From: Psettodes erumei
Lineage: Eukaryota > Chordata > Actinopteri > Pleuronectiformes > Psettodidae
NCBI GenBank assembly: GCA_016785225.1
Contig: JAFBJZ010000861.1
Coordinates: 2,731,001 to 2,795,000, forward strand
DNA: 64,000 bases
Direction: 5' to 3'
Numbering within the stretch: position 1 is the first letter of the stretch; every line of letters starts with the position of its first letter. The notes below the pieces were generated by a model. That model had not been told where the DNA came from. It saw only the letters and a program-made list of their open reading frames with translations, and did no database searches. Position numbers and translations under genes: made by a program. Below, in pieces: positions 53,955 through 64,000 of this stretch.

Positions 53955-54062
53955 GTATTATAAAAATGTACTCAACTCAGCAAATGGCAAATATAAAGTA
54001 ATCCCTCAAAATTGTAATTGTACCTGAGTATGAGTACATATGTGTTTTTTTCAGCACTATAC
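53955..54062. mobile_element. teleost non-autonomous hAT-like repeat, fragment 2
   Basis: The words TATAAAGTAATCCCTCAAAA and GTACCTGAGTATGAGTACAT resemble the last quarter of the same element as fragment 1 (AAAGTACAAGTACCTCAAAATTGTACTTAAGTAC). It is short and diverged. Confidence 0.45.
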
Positions 54063-55297
54063 ATATATATGTATATATATAAATCTACTAAATGTGCAAT
54101 TCAATTACTTGAGAAACTGTTCAAAATTAATTTTCAATCAGTTACATAATGGAATTTCACACCCACTTTATTAAGAACACATTTATTGTTTCTGCATTCC
54201 ATTAAATGAAGTGGTGCATCATGTACCAAACTGACCGGTGGAATTTTCAGTGGTAATGCACCATAATGTTGATTAGTGAGATAAACCACATACACAACCA
54301 AATTCTATGAAATTATTTTTTCCACATAATCATTACAATAATATTCATTTTCACGTGTAGCTAACAAAGGCTATATACTAGTATTTAGTATAACCATATG
54401 CCGATTATTATTTCTATGCCAGGCACTTTTTGTTTTGTTATTAACAGGACCTGGGCCCTTGTAAAACTTGGCACTTGAAACATTGCATAACACTGAGGCA
54501 ATGCCTTGAGCCTTTGTTCCCCCTTAGCTTTATCAGCAGGTGTACATTTATGGGTGAAGTCTATCAAATATTGGCAGCGGGATAACTCACTGCAAGTGAT
54601 TCTAAAACTCATGAGGTGAATAGGGGCCATCAAACAATAGGTGATTGTGTTGTAGCAGCATGGGAACACATTATGGCAATCGCTTCTGTACAGATGGCAA
54701 CGCAAACCGGTTGATGGCCGGGGAAACAATTAAGCCCCACAATCACTTCTGGAAAGAGGAACCATTACAGCTAATGGAGTAGTGTCTTGTTTAACACATA
54801 CCAGAACAGGGCAGGCAAAAGGCTGAGGCTTTGTAAAATGCCCGCTGATGATACTGTATAAACCTTCAGTGTGTGTTTGTCTTAACCCAACTAAGATGCT
54901 GTGAAATGAACTCAGAGTGCCTTTCACACCAAAAATCTTAAAAATATGTCTGAGCCTAAGCAGTTCTGTGAGAAAAGATACAACCAAAATCCCTCCCGAA
55001 GCTTGTGCAAGTCTGATCCACAGCCACAGAAAGAACTTGTTTGACTTTATTGCTGCTAAAGGAAGTTCAACCAGCTATTAAACACAAGGGTTCACTTATC
55101 TTTTCCAGCAGCACTGTGAAAGTTTAATGGGTGTGTTCCGTAAAGACACAAATGATTGTTATTGTTTGTGTGCCGCATTGTCGTTGTCTATACATTTGAC
55201 TTAGATCAAGATAAGATCATATTTTATGAACGATTAATGCTGGAAACCAGGAAATTCCAAAAGGCTTTTCATACTTTTTCTTGCTACTGTAAAATTT

Positions 55298-55321
55298 AGT
55301 GTGTGTGTGTGTGTGTGTGTG
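55298..55321 (+). repeat. (GT)n microsatellite
   Basis: About 11 GT units. Confidence 0.95.
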
Positions 55322-56715
55322 GGCCCTGCTCACAGGCCCTGTATTACAATCCACTATAGGTTCACTTTTTTCCATAAGTCAACCTCATTTACTTTTTTGA
55401 AACTAACTGTTACTTACTGTACATGGGGAAAAAAGGGGCATTTTTTTAATACCCTTTTACACACTTACATGCATAGTGATTGGCCTCCAAGTACTATGTG
55501 ACTCATCCCACAGGGATGCATAGTCTTCTCAGTCCTGCCTGCTCATCACCCTCATTAATAATTCCTTTAGCACAGCAAGAAAAACATATGTCAATTAGTC
55601 CAGTTAATTTTTTTCCTCCAATGGAAAACAGCGGGTGTCTCTTTTCAGACCAAACTCACAGACATCAAAACCTTGAATGCGATACCTCAAATATGAAGGA
55701 TTAGTAAAATGCAGTCCAGTCTAATCTAATTTAATTCTTATTAAATCAGTGATTCCTCACTTCCAGTTAGGTTTCCATATCAAGTAGTCAGCACATTGAG
55801 TTTCTCTGAGTAAATGTGCAGTCTTATTGCAGAAAAAACGTGTTGTGTATTTCAAACAAGAGCTTGACAGTAACCTACTACTGAAATTGCAGATGAAAGT
55901 GAAGTCTAATTTAGTTTTAATTTGCCTGCTACCAACTTTTCTCTGATACCCAGCAAGGCTTCCAGGAGTCCTGGACCAGGACTGAAAGTGAACTCTCATT
56001 GGACTTCTTTGTTCTTTAGGATCTGGAGTGGTCAGGTCTGGAACAATTACAGTTACAAGTGTTTCTTTACTTGACAATGGCATTTTTTATGGTGAAACAT
56101 TAGTTGTTGCACCTTTCTTTCTATTGATATACATTTTGTGCTCCATCTGTAAATGTTTATGTTGAAGCACCGTTTTTAAGAATAATGCTTGAGTTTCCCT
56201 AAATTTGAGTTTCCCAGTAATGTGCTGTAGCTGGTAATGATATTTTTTTTTTATTACCAAATTTGTTAAGTGTATATTTGAGATGACATGTGAGTTTTCA
56301 AAAAACATATGGACTTTGAAGTTCTTCAAGGTTAATTTCTATATGATCTAGCAAATATTGATATGTATCTGTCAGTGGTACAGTTAAGCCCTGGTGAAAC
56401 AAGTCAGCATACTGTCTTAATCACTTAATTTCCCAACATCAAGACAATCCTGTCCTAAACACTGGCTAAACCTCAGTGGTAGCTGCCTTGAATTCTAAAA
56501 CCCAGGGCCCCCCATTGTTTTGGCCCAAACTGAAAGAAATCTTTTATAACTCCAGAACTTGACAGAGAATCATCACCTTTTCATTTCTTCCATGAGTAGA
56601 ATGCAAACATGAACTTTGCACTGTAACTGATGCCTTTTTTCTAAAATCTATCCCATAGAAGGAACCAGCTAAAAAAAAAGACTGACAACTCTTTGTTTAA
56701 ATTCGACCCCTATGT

Positions 56716-56717
<2 letters not shown>

Positions 56718-56809
<92 letters not shown>

Positions 56810-56810
56810 T
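56718..56810 (+). repeat. compound (GT)n(GA)n microsatellite
   Basis: About 36 uninterrupted GT units pass directly into about 9 GA units. It is the longest simple repeat in the window. Confidence 0.98.
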
Positions 56811-58096
56811 GAAATAGATCTGTAACAATAATTTCAGATCTAACCAGGAACTCTTGATTCTATTTTCTTCAAGATCCTCTCCTTGTTCTTCCTGTCTGGA
56901 GCCATACAACTTCAATGAAGTGCAAGTGTTTCACTAGATGAAGGCATTTTAAATTTAACCTTACCAAAAATAGAGATGTTTTTCTGGTTTGTGGACATAT
57001 TTTTCAGTTTGCACTCATATAGGAACCAAGACACACGTGTGCTCTTGGATGGCTCAAGGCCAGCAGACCTTAAAACACAAGATCAGTTTTTCATAATAAC
57101 AGAATAAGTTAAAATTTAACAACACTGCACTTTAATCAAAGCAGGATTTACAGATATACTGCTCAAGACATAGGGTCTACCCTGGAGTTATTGTCAGCAA
57201 TGAACTTCACAAGCAGCCCTGTTGCTTGGTTACTGTGCCTGCAGTGAATCGTGACTCTCATGGCCCTGGGCTGCTGAGGTAGAATTAGCAGAACTGAACA
57301 GAACTGGAGACTATGCTTATACAGAACTTGATATTCTCTGTGTGTGACAGCCAGGCGAAAGAAAGCAACAAACAAATTAAAAAAAAACATTGAACTTTTC
57401 CATGGAATTGTACATATGTTTAGATTTCTCACTAGCTGTTTCTTCTTTCACTTTTTATCGTCACATCCATGTCCAATATTAAAGCCAAGAAAAGTACAGT
57501 TATAGCATAGAAGTTAAACTCAACTAAAAACTGTTGTTATTCACTGTAGGGGTAAACTAACTTAGCATGGCTTGTGTGTAATTTCATAAATTTACTAAAT
57601 AATAATGAATCCCCCTGTGGTTTTGACAAGTTCACAGCACTCGCATCTTCACTGGCTGCTTCAAACATCATCACTCTTATGACATTTGCCAGTCAGAAGC
57701 CAGCGTCAGTCCACTGGTTTAAATGTCACACTTTCTGAATAATGAAACAGCCACCAGTGCTCTGGAATCAGACTTGACATCACTGGTGGAGAGGTGAACT
57801 TACAGTTACAGAGACCTAACTTTCTGCATGTTACTGCTGTGGCCAGAGTCACATTGTGCTATTTGTGGATTTTACGTTGCTATAGTCAGTTCATTGGTGA
57901 TTGTCTTTTAAATCAAATTGTATTTTGCATCCTTGTTGAATATTGTGCCAGCCCTCAGGACAGTCTCATTCACTATATGGATGATCAGGGTGGTCAGGGA
58001 AGCAGCTGTATGCTACTTATGTCTGGGTGATATGACTTCAAATCAATGCCGTGATTATTTCAAACTTCAATTTTGATTGTTTTTTTGTTGTTGTTG

Positions 58097-58112
58097 TTAG
58101 GGTTAGGGTTAG
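58097..58112 (+). repeat. interstitial telomere-like motif
   Basis: TTAGGGTTAGGGTTAG follows a short (GTT)n run. It amounts to 2.7 units of the vertebrate telomere hexamer. Confidence 0.9.
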
Positions 58113-58521
58113 ACAAATATCTTTGTGAATTTCAAGAAGTACACACAGTTGAACTATTTTCTTTTTTTCTGGAATCCTTTGCATACCTTGTGGTAAATGA
58201 TTGTGCCAGTGAGAGCTGCTTTGTGGAAGAACTTTGGCATTTGTTGATCTCTCTCATTTCTTGGAGCCATGCACTCTTCATATGTGGTAATGGGACTGTA
58301 TTCCAATTGATAAAGGAAATTGATTTCGTGGATTGTTTCCAATTTATTTCTTTTTTGTTCTCTGTCTGAAGCTGAAATATGTCCAAACAGTGGACACAGC
58401 ATTCTTTTTAGGTAAAAGCTGCTTTGGTTGATTAGATTGTTAGCTCAAGACTAGCACTTCTATAATTTGTATTGACCTATTGTTCTTTGATTTGGTGCAT
58501 GCAGTTCACCATCTCAGGTTC

Positions 58522-58541
58522 TACAGTACATATGTACTGTA
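58522..58541. repeat. 20-bp perfect palindrome
   Basis: TACAGTACAT and its exact inverse complement are joined with no spacer. No function can be assigned. Confidence 0.9.
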
Positions 58542-59029
58542 CATATTGTATTGTATGTAGTTTGACTCACCAGAAATAGGCTTCAGGTATAAGTCTATCA
58601 TTGACTGTGTCTCACACTGTATTCTGCTCCCCTAATGCTTCCGGCCCGTTACTGTTCTCAAAATCCCTTTCACGACTGAAACAGTAACCTCCAAGCTAGT
58701 AACTGAAATGCTGAAAGTGACTATTTTTGATGAAAATTTGGATCATGCTATCACACAATCAACATGCATCTTCTACTATTTTTGTGTGGAAATAGCCACA
58801 TTAATGACAGTTATTGTTTCCCTGTGTGCAAATCTTTCAGTTAAACAAGGGTTCTCCCCCTGCATCCTGGGCTGGTGGTTGCAACCAGAACATTCTGCAG
58901 TGTTGACACAGCACTATGGATCTATATCCAAGAGGCTTTTTGTGGCTATTGTTTTTAGAGTGGAAGACACCCTGATTGTAGTGTATGTTTAGTGCAAACA
59001 CATGCAGAGCAGTCATAAAAGAGATGACT

Positions 59030-60194
59030 TTATTTTATTTCAGTAGATTCTGACAGAACAAAAACTTTAACAAAATGACTGCAAAATAAGGGGTGGTGGA
59101 TTATTGCCGTACATAGCTAAATGTATTTGTAGTGTGATCTTTGAAAATGCAGAGCAGGTTCAAATGCAGAGTCAGTTTAAAACTTATATTTATACATATC
59201 AGATCAGTTGTCCTCAGTTTCAAAGTTTAAAGACAGGGTATGAGGCTAGGGGTGTTGAAAAATAAAAGTTTCTTATCAGAAAATGCATGAGGCTTATTTT
59301 AAGTATAGATACCTTTATGTATATCTTTAAAAGTCATTCATATTGTACATGTTAACTATATAGTACATTTTCAACACCATCTGAAGTATAAAACAAAAAT
59401 ATATGTAGAATCAAATTAGTTAAAAGGGTTCGGCCTGCTCATCATATGAAACGGCAAAAAACAAAAGCAACACCACCCAACCACTGTATCACCACACCAG
59501 CAAAATCGTTCTTCGGGATTTATGTCTGACCCCCCCCCCCCGCCAGTATAATTAAACTCTTGGGTTCACTTTATTATGAAGTCAACTTTTATGGGAGTTA
59601 CACTTCATGTTGTAACTAAAGGTTTGTATTTACTAATAATTAATTCACTAAATACAAATATTAAGCCATTAATAAGAACAGCTTTTGCACTGCCAAGTTG
59701 TAAAAATCTTTTTTGCTCTTGTTTATCAACTCTTTCGGTGTGATATGTATTTATTGATGACCTCAGTCCATTTTTGAAACTGCAAACTTAAATTGTAATT
59801 GTAACCTAAATTATTAACATTTACAAGCAAGTGTCCTGCATGAACACCAAGCAGAGATTGTTCATAACTTGGCAACACAAAAGTTGTTTACAACTGATTA
59901 ATAATAGTAGTAATTTACAGACACCACCAACAACATCAATCCCAACTTACAGACCTTTTTAAAAGGTGCCTTATCACATTAGATACTGGTATGAAATTTT
60001 TCACGAGGGTTGGCTCCCAACAGACTGCAATTCCTTCCACTAAAATAACTAAAGCAATCTCTCCTTGAAATCATGGGATGGGAACAACAGATACAAGGAA
60101 TTTTTAATAAACTATATTACAAATGTTTCCCCCCCACTCAATACTGCTGATTTACAAAGGAAACCAATGGGCAGCGAAGGACAGGGGAGACACT
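59030..60194 (-). other. candidate cps1 3' UTR and downstream
   Basis: On the - strand this follows the cps1 stop codon. AATAAA hexamers on that strand lie at 59750-59755, 59570-59575 and near 59029-59036. The first would give a UTR of about 440 bases. A poly(C) run is at 59530-59541. The true end cannot be chosen from sequence alone. Confidence 0.4.
59750..59755 (-). terminator. cps1: polyadenylation hexamer candidate (cps1)
   Basis: This is the first AATAAA found on the - strand downstream of the cps1 stop codon, about 440 bases away. Confidence 0.3.
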
Positions 60195-60308
60195 CTAGCT
60201 CTGCTGCCTGGCCCCTCTCTGTTGGCTTTCTTTTTGTCGATAGTGGAAGAGGCTTTTTGTGTCGAGCTCACCTGCATAATGAATAGCTTCTGCAAACAGC
60301 TTCACCAC
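60195..60308 (-). CDS. cps1: Carbamoyl-phosphate synthetase (CPS1/CPS III), terminal coding exon
   Basis: Reading leftwards on the - strand, the exon starts after an AG acceptor at 60310-60309 and encodes VVKLFAEAIHYAGELDTKSL, then FHYRQ and a short diverged tail before TAG (60197-60195). Human CPS1 ends with VTKLFAEAV, then SKSLFHYRQ and a short tail, so length and order agree. The FHYRQ ending distinguishes this from the CAD/CPS II protein. CPS1 makes carbamoyl phosphate in the mitochondrial matrix; the fish orthologue is generally glutamine-using CPS III. An internal CAGGTGAGC looks like a splice donor, but reading through it restores the family sequence, so I keep it inside the exon. Confidence 0.94.
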   Translation of the reverse strand: MVKLFAEAIHYAGELDTKSLFHYRQKESQQRGARQQS

Positions 60309-60421
60309 CTAATACAAACAAGGAAAAACATTAAGCTGAAGTTCATCGGGTGAGAGAGACAGTGTGCAAATGTAAACTGAGCATGTAATCACTATTCCCA
60401 AGTCACGTGGCATTTACATAC
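60309..60421 (-). other. cps1: last intron of cps1
   Basis: A 113-bp phase-0 intron with donor GTATGT (from 60421) and acceptor TTAG (ending 60309). Confidence 0.9.
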
Positions 60422-60551
60422 CTGGTAATTGGTGATGAGGGGAACACCGTAGTCAATAGCCATTCTGCGGATAAGGAAGTTATCCTTCAGGTGGCGAGTG
60501 TTGTTATTGGGCAAGTTGACCACCAGGTCAATATGACCCTCGCTGAGTAGT
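60422..60551 (-). CDS. cps1: Carbamoyl-phosphate synthetase (CPS1/CPS III), penultimate coding exon
   Basis: The exon encodes LLSEGHIDLVVNLPNNNTR, then a short linker, DNFLIRR and GVPLITNYQ. It corresponds to the human segment IDLVINLPNNNT ... [21 protein letters not shown]. This is the MGS-like allosteric domain that binds N-acetyl-L-glutamate. The NLPNNN asparagines and the Asn in KDN correspond to residues reported to contact the activator in human CPS1 (family knowledge), and they are kept here. The acceptor AG is at 60553-60552 and the donor GTATGT follows 60422. The exon opens with the third base of an Arg codon whose first two bases are in the preceding exon. Confidence 0.96.
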
Positions 60552-61069
60552 CTATAACAACAGGCAAAAAACTGTGTCAGCAATCTTCCTCGCTCCAGTA
60601 AATGTAAACCACTTGAAAACAACAGATGCAACATCCAAAGCCAAATAGTGAATGATGGAAGAAAATGTTCTGATGATACAGCAGTTCAGATTTATCACTA
60701 AATTTTGTATGATCATACTCTTCTCTTCCTGCTGGATGTAGAGGTAGGTGGTCCGTTGCAAATGTTTGCTAAATGACCTTGCAAAGCAAATGGTATAAAT
60801 GCTGTGAGTATGTTTTACAGTTTGTTTTCGTTTTATTGTAGAAAGAATGTTTCTACATTGCAAAAGAAAGCATTGTACAAAAGTACTACAAAATTAATAT
60901 TATCCAGTATTGTAGATGTGCTTCTTAATTTTGTTTGCTTCTTTTTTTTACTTTCATACTTCCATCTTCCATCCATTTCATACCATCTTTTGCTCCTTCT
61001 CTGGCACTCTGTCAAACACACAAAGTTGCGTCTCCATGATTTCAGAGGACAAGGAGTTATTTTCTGCAG

Positions 61070-61262
61070 ATTAACTCTAATCTTAACCACGACTAACATA
61101 ACTAACATAACACCTAACATAATCCTAACCTTAAAACTTGTTTTAACCTTACAATTTTAGGATTTCTCTTTTGGAGACATGCTTTTTGTTCCCGTAAGGA
61201 AGACATGCCTCAATAGTATGAGGTCCTCACAACATGAGTTATACCTGACATACACATACACA
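61070..61262. repeat. teleost dispersed repeat (CCTAAC-rich), fragment
   Basis: Degenerate CTTAACC/CCTAAC steps lead into TTTTAGGATTTCTCTTTTGG, then GAGGTCCTCACAACATGAGT and ATACCTGACATACACA just before a GT run. This order is one I know from many fish introns. A relative in the opposite orientation is at 22395-22515. Confidence 0.55.
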
Positions 61263-61263
61263 G

Positions 61264-61264
61264 A

Positions 61265-61302
<38 letters not shown>
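61264..61302 (+). repeat. compound (GT)n(GA)n microsatellite
   Basis: About 8 GT units followed by about 12 GA units inside a cps1 intron. Confidence 0.95.
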
Positions 61303-61482
61303 ATGTAAAGCCCTGACTTCTGTACAGCCTTTTTTATTTGAAGGCCTTTGACAGACAGCATTGAATTAGGGGCGAACTAATAGAAAATATGGAGGGCAGA
61401 CAACAGTGACAACAAAGGTCATGTTCTTCTTTATAAAGGGTTCGCCTCTATGCCACCTCACACAGCTGATGCCTTTGAGTCT

Positions 61483-61500
61483 TATGTGTGTGTGTGTGTG
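61483..61500 (+). repeat. (GT)n microsatellite, short
   Basis: About 9 GT units followed by a G-rich stretch (GGATGTGGTGGGGGGG). Confidence 0.9.
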
Positions 61501-62299
61501 GATGTGGTGGGGGGGTGTTTTGGTCTAACCCTGGTAAATTCCCTTTACATCCTCTTCTTCATCAGTTGATGTTTTCCGAACATATGGTCCAGATGGTTCC
61601 ACTGTACCATGAGCATGACTTGTTTATGGAATCATTACCTGTAACAATTATTACTTGCTACAGTTACTTTGTGTTGCTTGAAATTCTGTAAAAAATGACT
61701 GAACAAGTTCTACATCAAAACTGACCAGCGACAGATGGCCTTTGTTTAATTTTGACAATAACTGCAACAATATAGTCAACTTCACTTACTGTGCAAATAA
61801 CTATCTCAATTACAGCTCAAGTCATAATTCCTTTTGTTTTGTTCTGTGTTTAGGCTCAAAACTGTTACATTTTTGCTTCATTGTTGACCAAGGCCAAATG
61901 AAGGCTAAGAAACATCAGCTGCTTTTTTTATTTCCCCAAACTTAACTTGGCATTGCTCTGATATAATAATTTCTTCATGCTCCCTATTTAAGTCTGGTTA
62001 AAGTAGTAACTGTGGACTTCAGAGTCTGCTGCATCTTCTTTGATCTTGTCAGCATATTAAGGTGATAATGAAGGGGGTATGCCCTTAGATCTTATGGCAG
62101 TATCTTGTGCTGATTAGATATCTCAGTTTTGGATCTAATGAAACACAGTTTATGTATTACTTAAGCACTGTCTCAGGAAACCCATGAGAAAGTTATAGCC
62201 TCAAAGTTTTGACGGAGTCACATTAGTTGGCTTTGTTTCCCATGTTTGTGTCAGAATAATTAAAACATGAATTTAGCATTAAAATTCACATTCCCCAAC

Positions 62300-62412
62300 C
62301 TCTTGATACTTGGCAGACTCTTGTCTTCCCTCTTCTCAGTTGGCCAGGCTACTGGAGTGGCAGGCACGTCATTGGCGCACAGCCAGGCAGATGTGGCTTC
62401 AGTGGCATAGAG
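62300..62412 (-). CDS. cps1: Carbamoyl-phosphate synthetase (CPS1/CPS III), coding exon of allosteric domain
   Basis: Read on the - strand from 62412, the exon encodes LYATEATSAWLCANDVPATP, then VAWPT, a variable EKRED stretch and SLPSIK plus two bases of an Arg codon. Human CPS1 has [25 protein letters not shown] at this point. The two Thr of ATEAT and the Trp of VAWP are among the residues known to bind the activator N-acetylglutamate, so the site looks functional. The acceptor TTCTAG ends at 62413. The donor is GT at 62299-62298, in the weak form GTTGGG; using it restores the correct frame with the next exon (SIK-R-LLSEG). Confidence 0.95.
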
Positions 62413-62596
62413 CTAGAAGACAACAACAGCATAAACAATATTAAGGTGAGTCCTTTTTAAATTTCTTAACAAGGGCAGAAACAGTAGTACCGGGACGTGC
62501 CATCATACAGAGTTGAAAATCCTACCAAAAATATGTCACCTTTTCAATGAGAAGTCTGGTCTTTAGTGTTTAAGGTGACAAGCTTTCAGTACTCAC
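62413..62596 (-). other. cps1: cps1 intron
   Basis: A 184-bp phase-0 intron with donor GTGAGT and acceptor TTCTAG. Confidence 0.9.
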
Positions 62597-62656
62597 CTTG
62601 AAGCCCTCCTCTTTCAGTTGGTGTGCTGTGGCCAGGAAATTGGGTCGAAATGAATG
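62597..62656 (-). CDS. cps1: Carbamoyl-phosphate synthetase (CPS1/CPS III), 60-bp coding exon
   Basis: This exon encodes exactly 20 residues, including SFRPNFLATAHQL and EEGFK, matching human [20 protein letters not shown]. It begins the MGS-like allosteric domain, just after the second ATP-grasp half of the synthetase. The acceptor CTCCAG ends at 62657 and the donor GTGAGT starts at 62596; both boundaries are phase 0. The preceding exon, expected to end in a GILIGIQ-like sequence, was not found between here and the window end. Confidence 0.94.
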
Positions 62657-64000
62657 CTGGAGAGAACAACAGATTTTTGGAAAAGAAAAAGATAGGACAA
62701 CATATTAATACCAGCATATGGTGTGTTTGATATAGGTTTCTGTTCAAACTTACTTTAAGTCCATTAGGAATGTACACCATTGCAAGTCTGTGCTAACTCT
62801 GCCCGAGTCTTGTGGTCTCAAGCCGCGGATTGAACCAATGGCTCTCGGAGGTTGTATGTTGTGTGTTGTAACACACACCTCTTAAATAGTAGATTGCAGG
62901 TTTATCTCCCTGAAAATACTGAACATCATCAAAAAAATGTGTGCATGTGCAAAAAACAAAAGGGATCTGATTGTTTTGCAGAAGATACTATACCTGACAC
63001 AGAAGGGCAGTCTTCACTGGATCTGTTAGAGTTTTAAGGTACTAAGGAATTTCAATTTCATGCTTGTCCCACAAACACTGTGAGGATGTAAAGGGAGAGT
63101 AAAAAATTATTTTGTAATGTGTAAAGCTTTAAATGACCTACTTAATTGATTCCTTCAGGCATACTGAAAGTGCTGAAAACTTGTTTGTGAGCTTTTGCTG
63201 CTGATTTGCAACTGATTATTCTCAAAGTGCATGCCCTTCAGCTCGGTAAACAATATGCTTATTAGAATTACTGCTGTCCCACCAAAATCATTATGATGTG
63301 GTTTAGTTGTTGGTTAGTTTTGGTATATTCTGGAGCCCCTAAATGACATATGAGTTTCTAATTTGGTGTGCAATTTTCACAGCTGCATAATAGGCACAAA
63401 AGAGGTGGAGCTACTTAGAAAGACAGAGGCAGACAGTAAGAATTCAGCAGTGTGACAGAGAGAGACAATGACAGACAGCAATGACAACTAAAGAGATTAG
63501 TCATCTTCTAATACTAATGCCAAAAAATATACCCTATGCACTCTATTTCATACAATATTGTTCTCACTGTAGAGAAAGATAATTCTTTGGGATTCACTGT
63601 CTTGTTTTTCTGTATTGATACACATCAGCTTTTCAGAACAGCAGCAGTTTTCTCTCATTCACTATTTGGGTCACTGTTCTTGTCCTACTTCGACTGTCTG
63701 TTTGTCACATTTAATGTATGTTACTAGTTTAAATGTCGCAAAGCAACTAATATGTGTTGCAGTAAAAGCAGTAAACAGATTTTTTTTGCTTAACAGGGCA
63801 GTGAAAATGAGCTAAAAACACATCACTGACTCATAATTATTACTTTTTAAGTTGAGATGGTTAACTTAACAGTTGCTTATTCACAACTTTACCATTAATT
63901 ACATCCGCCAAGGAGGTTATGCTTTTTGGATTGTTTAAGGTGGTCTAGCTTAATGACATGATAAAAAAATGACCTTTTATTGCATTTTTATCACCTTTTA
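62657..64000 (-). other. cps1: cps1 intron (continues beyond window)
   Basis: No further CPS1 exon could be recognised on the - strand up to the end of the window, so this is taken as intron. It is AT-rich and without named repeats. Confidence 0.65.

Larger units (their letters stand above)
54063..59029. other. intergenic, no gene seen
   Basis: No exon is recognisable. The stretch holds two GT microsatellites (55298-55321 and 56718-56810), a 20-bp palindrome (58522-58541) and a telomere-like motif (58097-58112). Open frames of 80-110 codons occur on both strands but lack domains. Confidence 0.55.
60552..62299 (-). other. cps1: cps1 intron with repeats
   Basis: This 1748-bp intron holds a compound GT/GA microsatellite (61264-61302), a second GT run (61483-61500) and a teleost dispersed repeat (about 61070-61262). 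The donor on the - strand reads GTTGGG, weaker than the usual GTRAGT. Confidence 0.85.

Noticed and set aside
54150..54180. CACCCACTTTATTAAGAACAC as part of a Tc1-like element (inverse of ...AATAAAGTGG...)
   Set aside because: Only one short word matches and the surrounding sequence does not continue the similarity.
56697..56915. Open frame encoding a Thr-His repeat
   Set aside because: It is the translation of a GT microsatellite.
58097..58112. Telomere-like repeat as evidence of an ancestral chromosome fusion
   Set aside because: Fewer than three units; such short tracts are common parts of dispersed fish repeats.
62753..62780. ATG-initiated MVYIPNGLK followed by GTAAGT on the - strand
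   Set aside because: It looks like a small exon with a good donor, but it does not match the CPS1 sequence expected there (GILIGIQ) and would shift the known order; treated as intron.
62815..62840. tRNA B-box-like word GGATTGAACC
   Set aside because: No A-box at the right distance and no cloverleaf could be drawn.

Overview
This is vertebrate nuclear DNA, almost certainly from a ray-finned (teleost) fish. It has split exons with GT/AG junctions, about 60% AT, many long (CA)n/(GT)n microsatellites, and remnants of DNA transposons that are common in teleosts (Tc1-like and hAT-like). There are no prokaryotic operons, CRISPR arrays or viral genes.

Only two protein-coding genes can be supported, one at each end, and they converge. 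At the left edge (+ strand) are the last two coding exons of an ERBB4 receptor tyrosine kinase gene. They encode the C-terminal signalling tail, ending in a PPPPY motif and the PDZ ligand NTVV; the stop codon is at 1517-1519. At the right edge (- strand) are the last four coding exons of cps1 (carbamoyl-phosphate synthetase; the fish enzyme is usually called CPS III). They encode most of the C-terminal allosteric domain and end at a stop codon at 60195-60197. In humans ERBB4 and CPS1 are also convergent neighbours, so the window shows a conserved synteny block. About 58.7 kb separate the two stop codons.

The interval between them contains no other gene I can recognise. From left to right it holds a candidate long erbb4 3' UTR (to about 8.7 kb); a CpG-rich patch at 12.0-12.5 kb abutting a 549-bp hAT-type MITE with near-perfect 8-bp target duplications; a 36-bp tandem duplication at 13.3 kb; teleost dispersed repeats at 22.4 and 23.7 kb; two degraded Tc1-like transposons end to end at 26.8-27.4 kb; two CpG-rich patches at 28.8-30.1 kb; a ~150-bp segment present twice 1.3 kb apart (29.6 and 30.9 kb); a 70-nt near-perfect hairpin resembling a pre-miRNA at 33.1 kb; and two fragments of another teleost repeat at 52.1 and 54.0 kb. 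The remainder is unremarkable AT-rich sequence that may contain conserved enhancers, which cannot be identified without alignment.

The most unusual observations are the unannotated hairpin at 33121-33190, the much enlarged low-complexity segment in the ERBB4 tail with apparent loss of a conserved NPxY site, and the CpG-rich patch with an E-box followed by an ATG at 12.0-12.5 kb. I found no clear sign of a wholly new multi-gene system.
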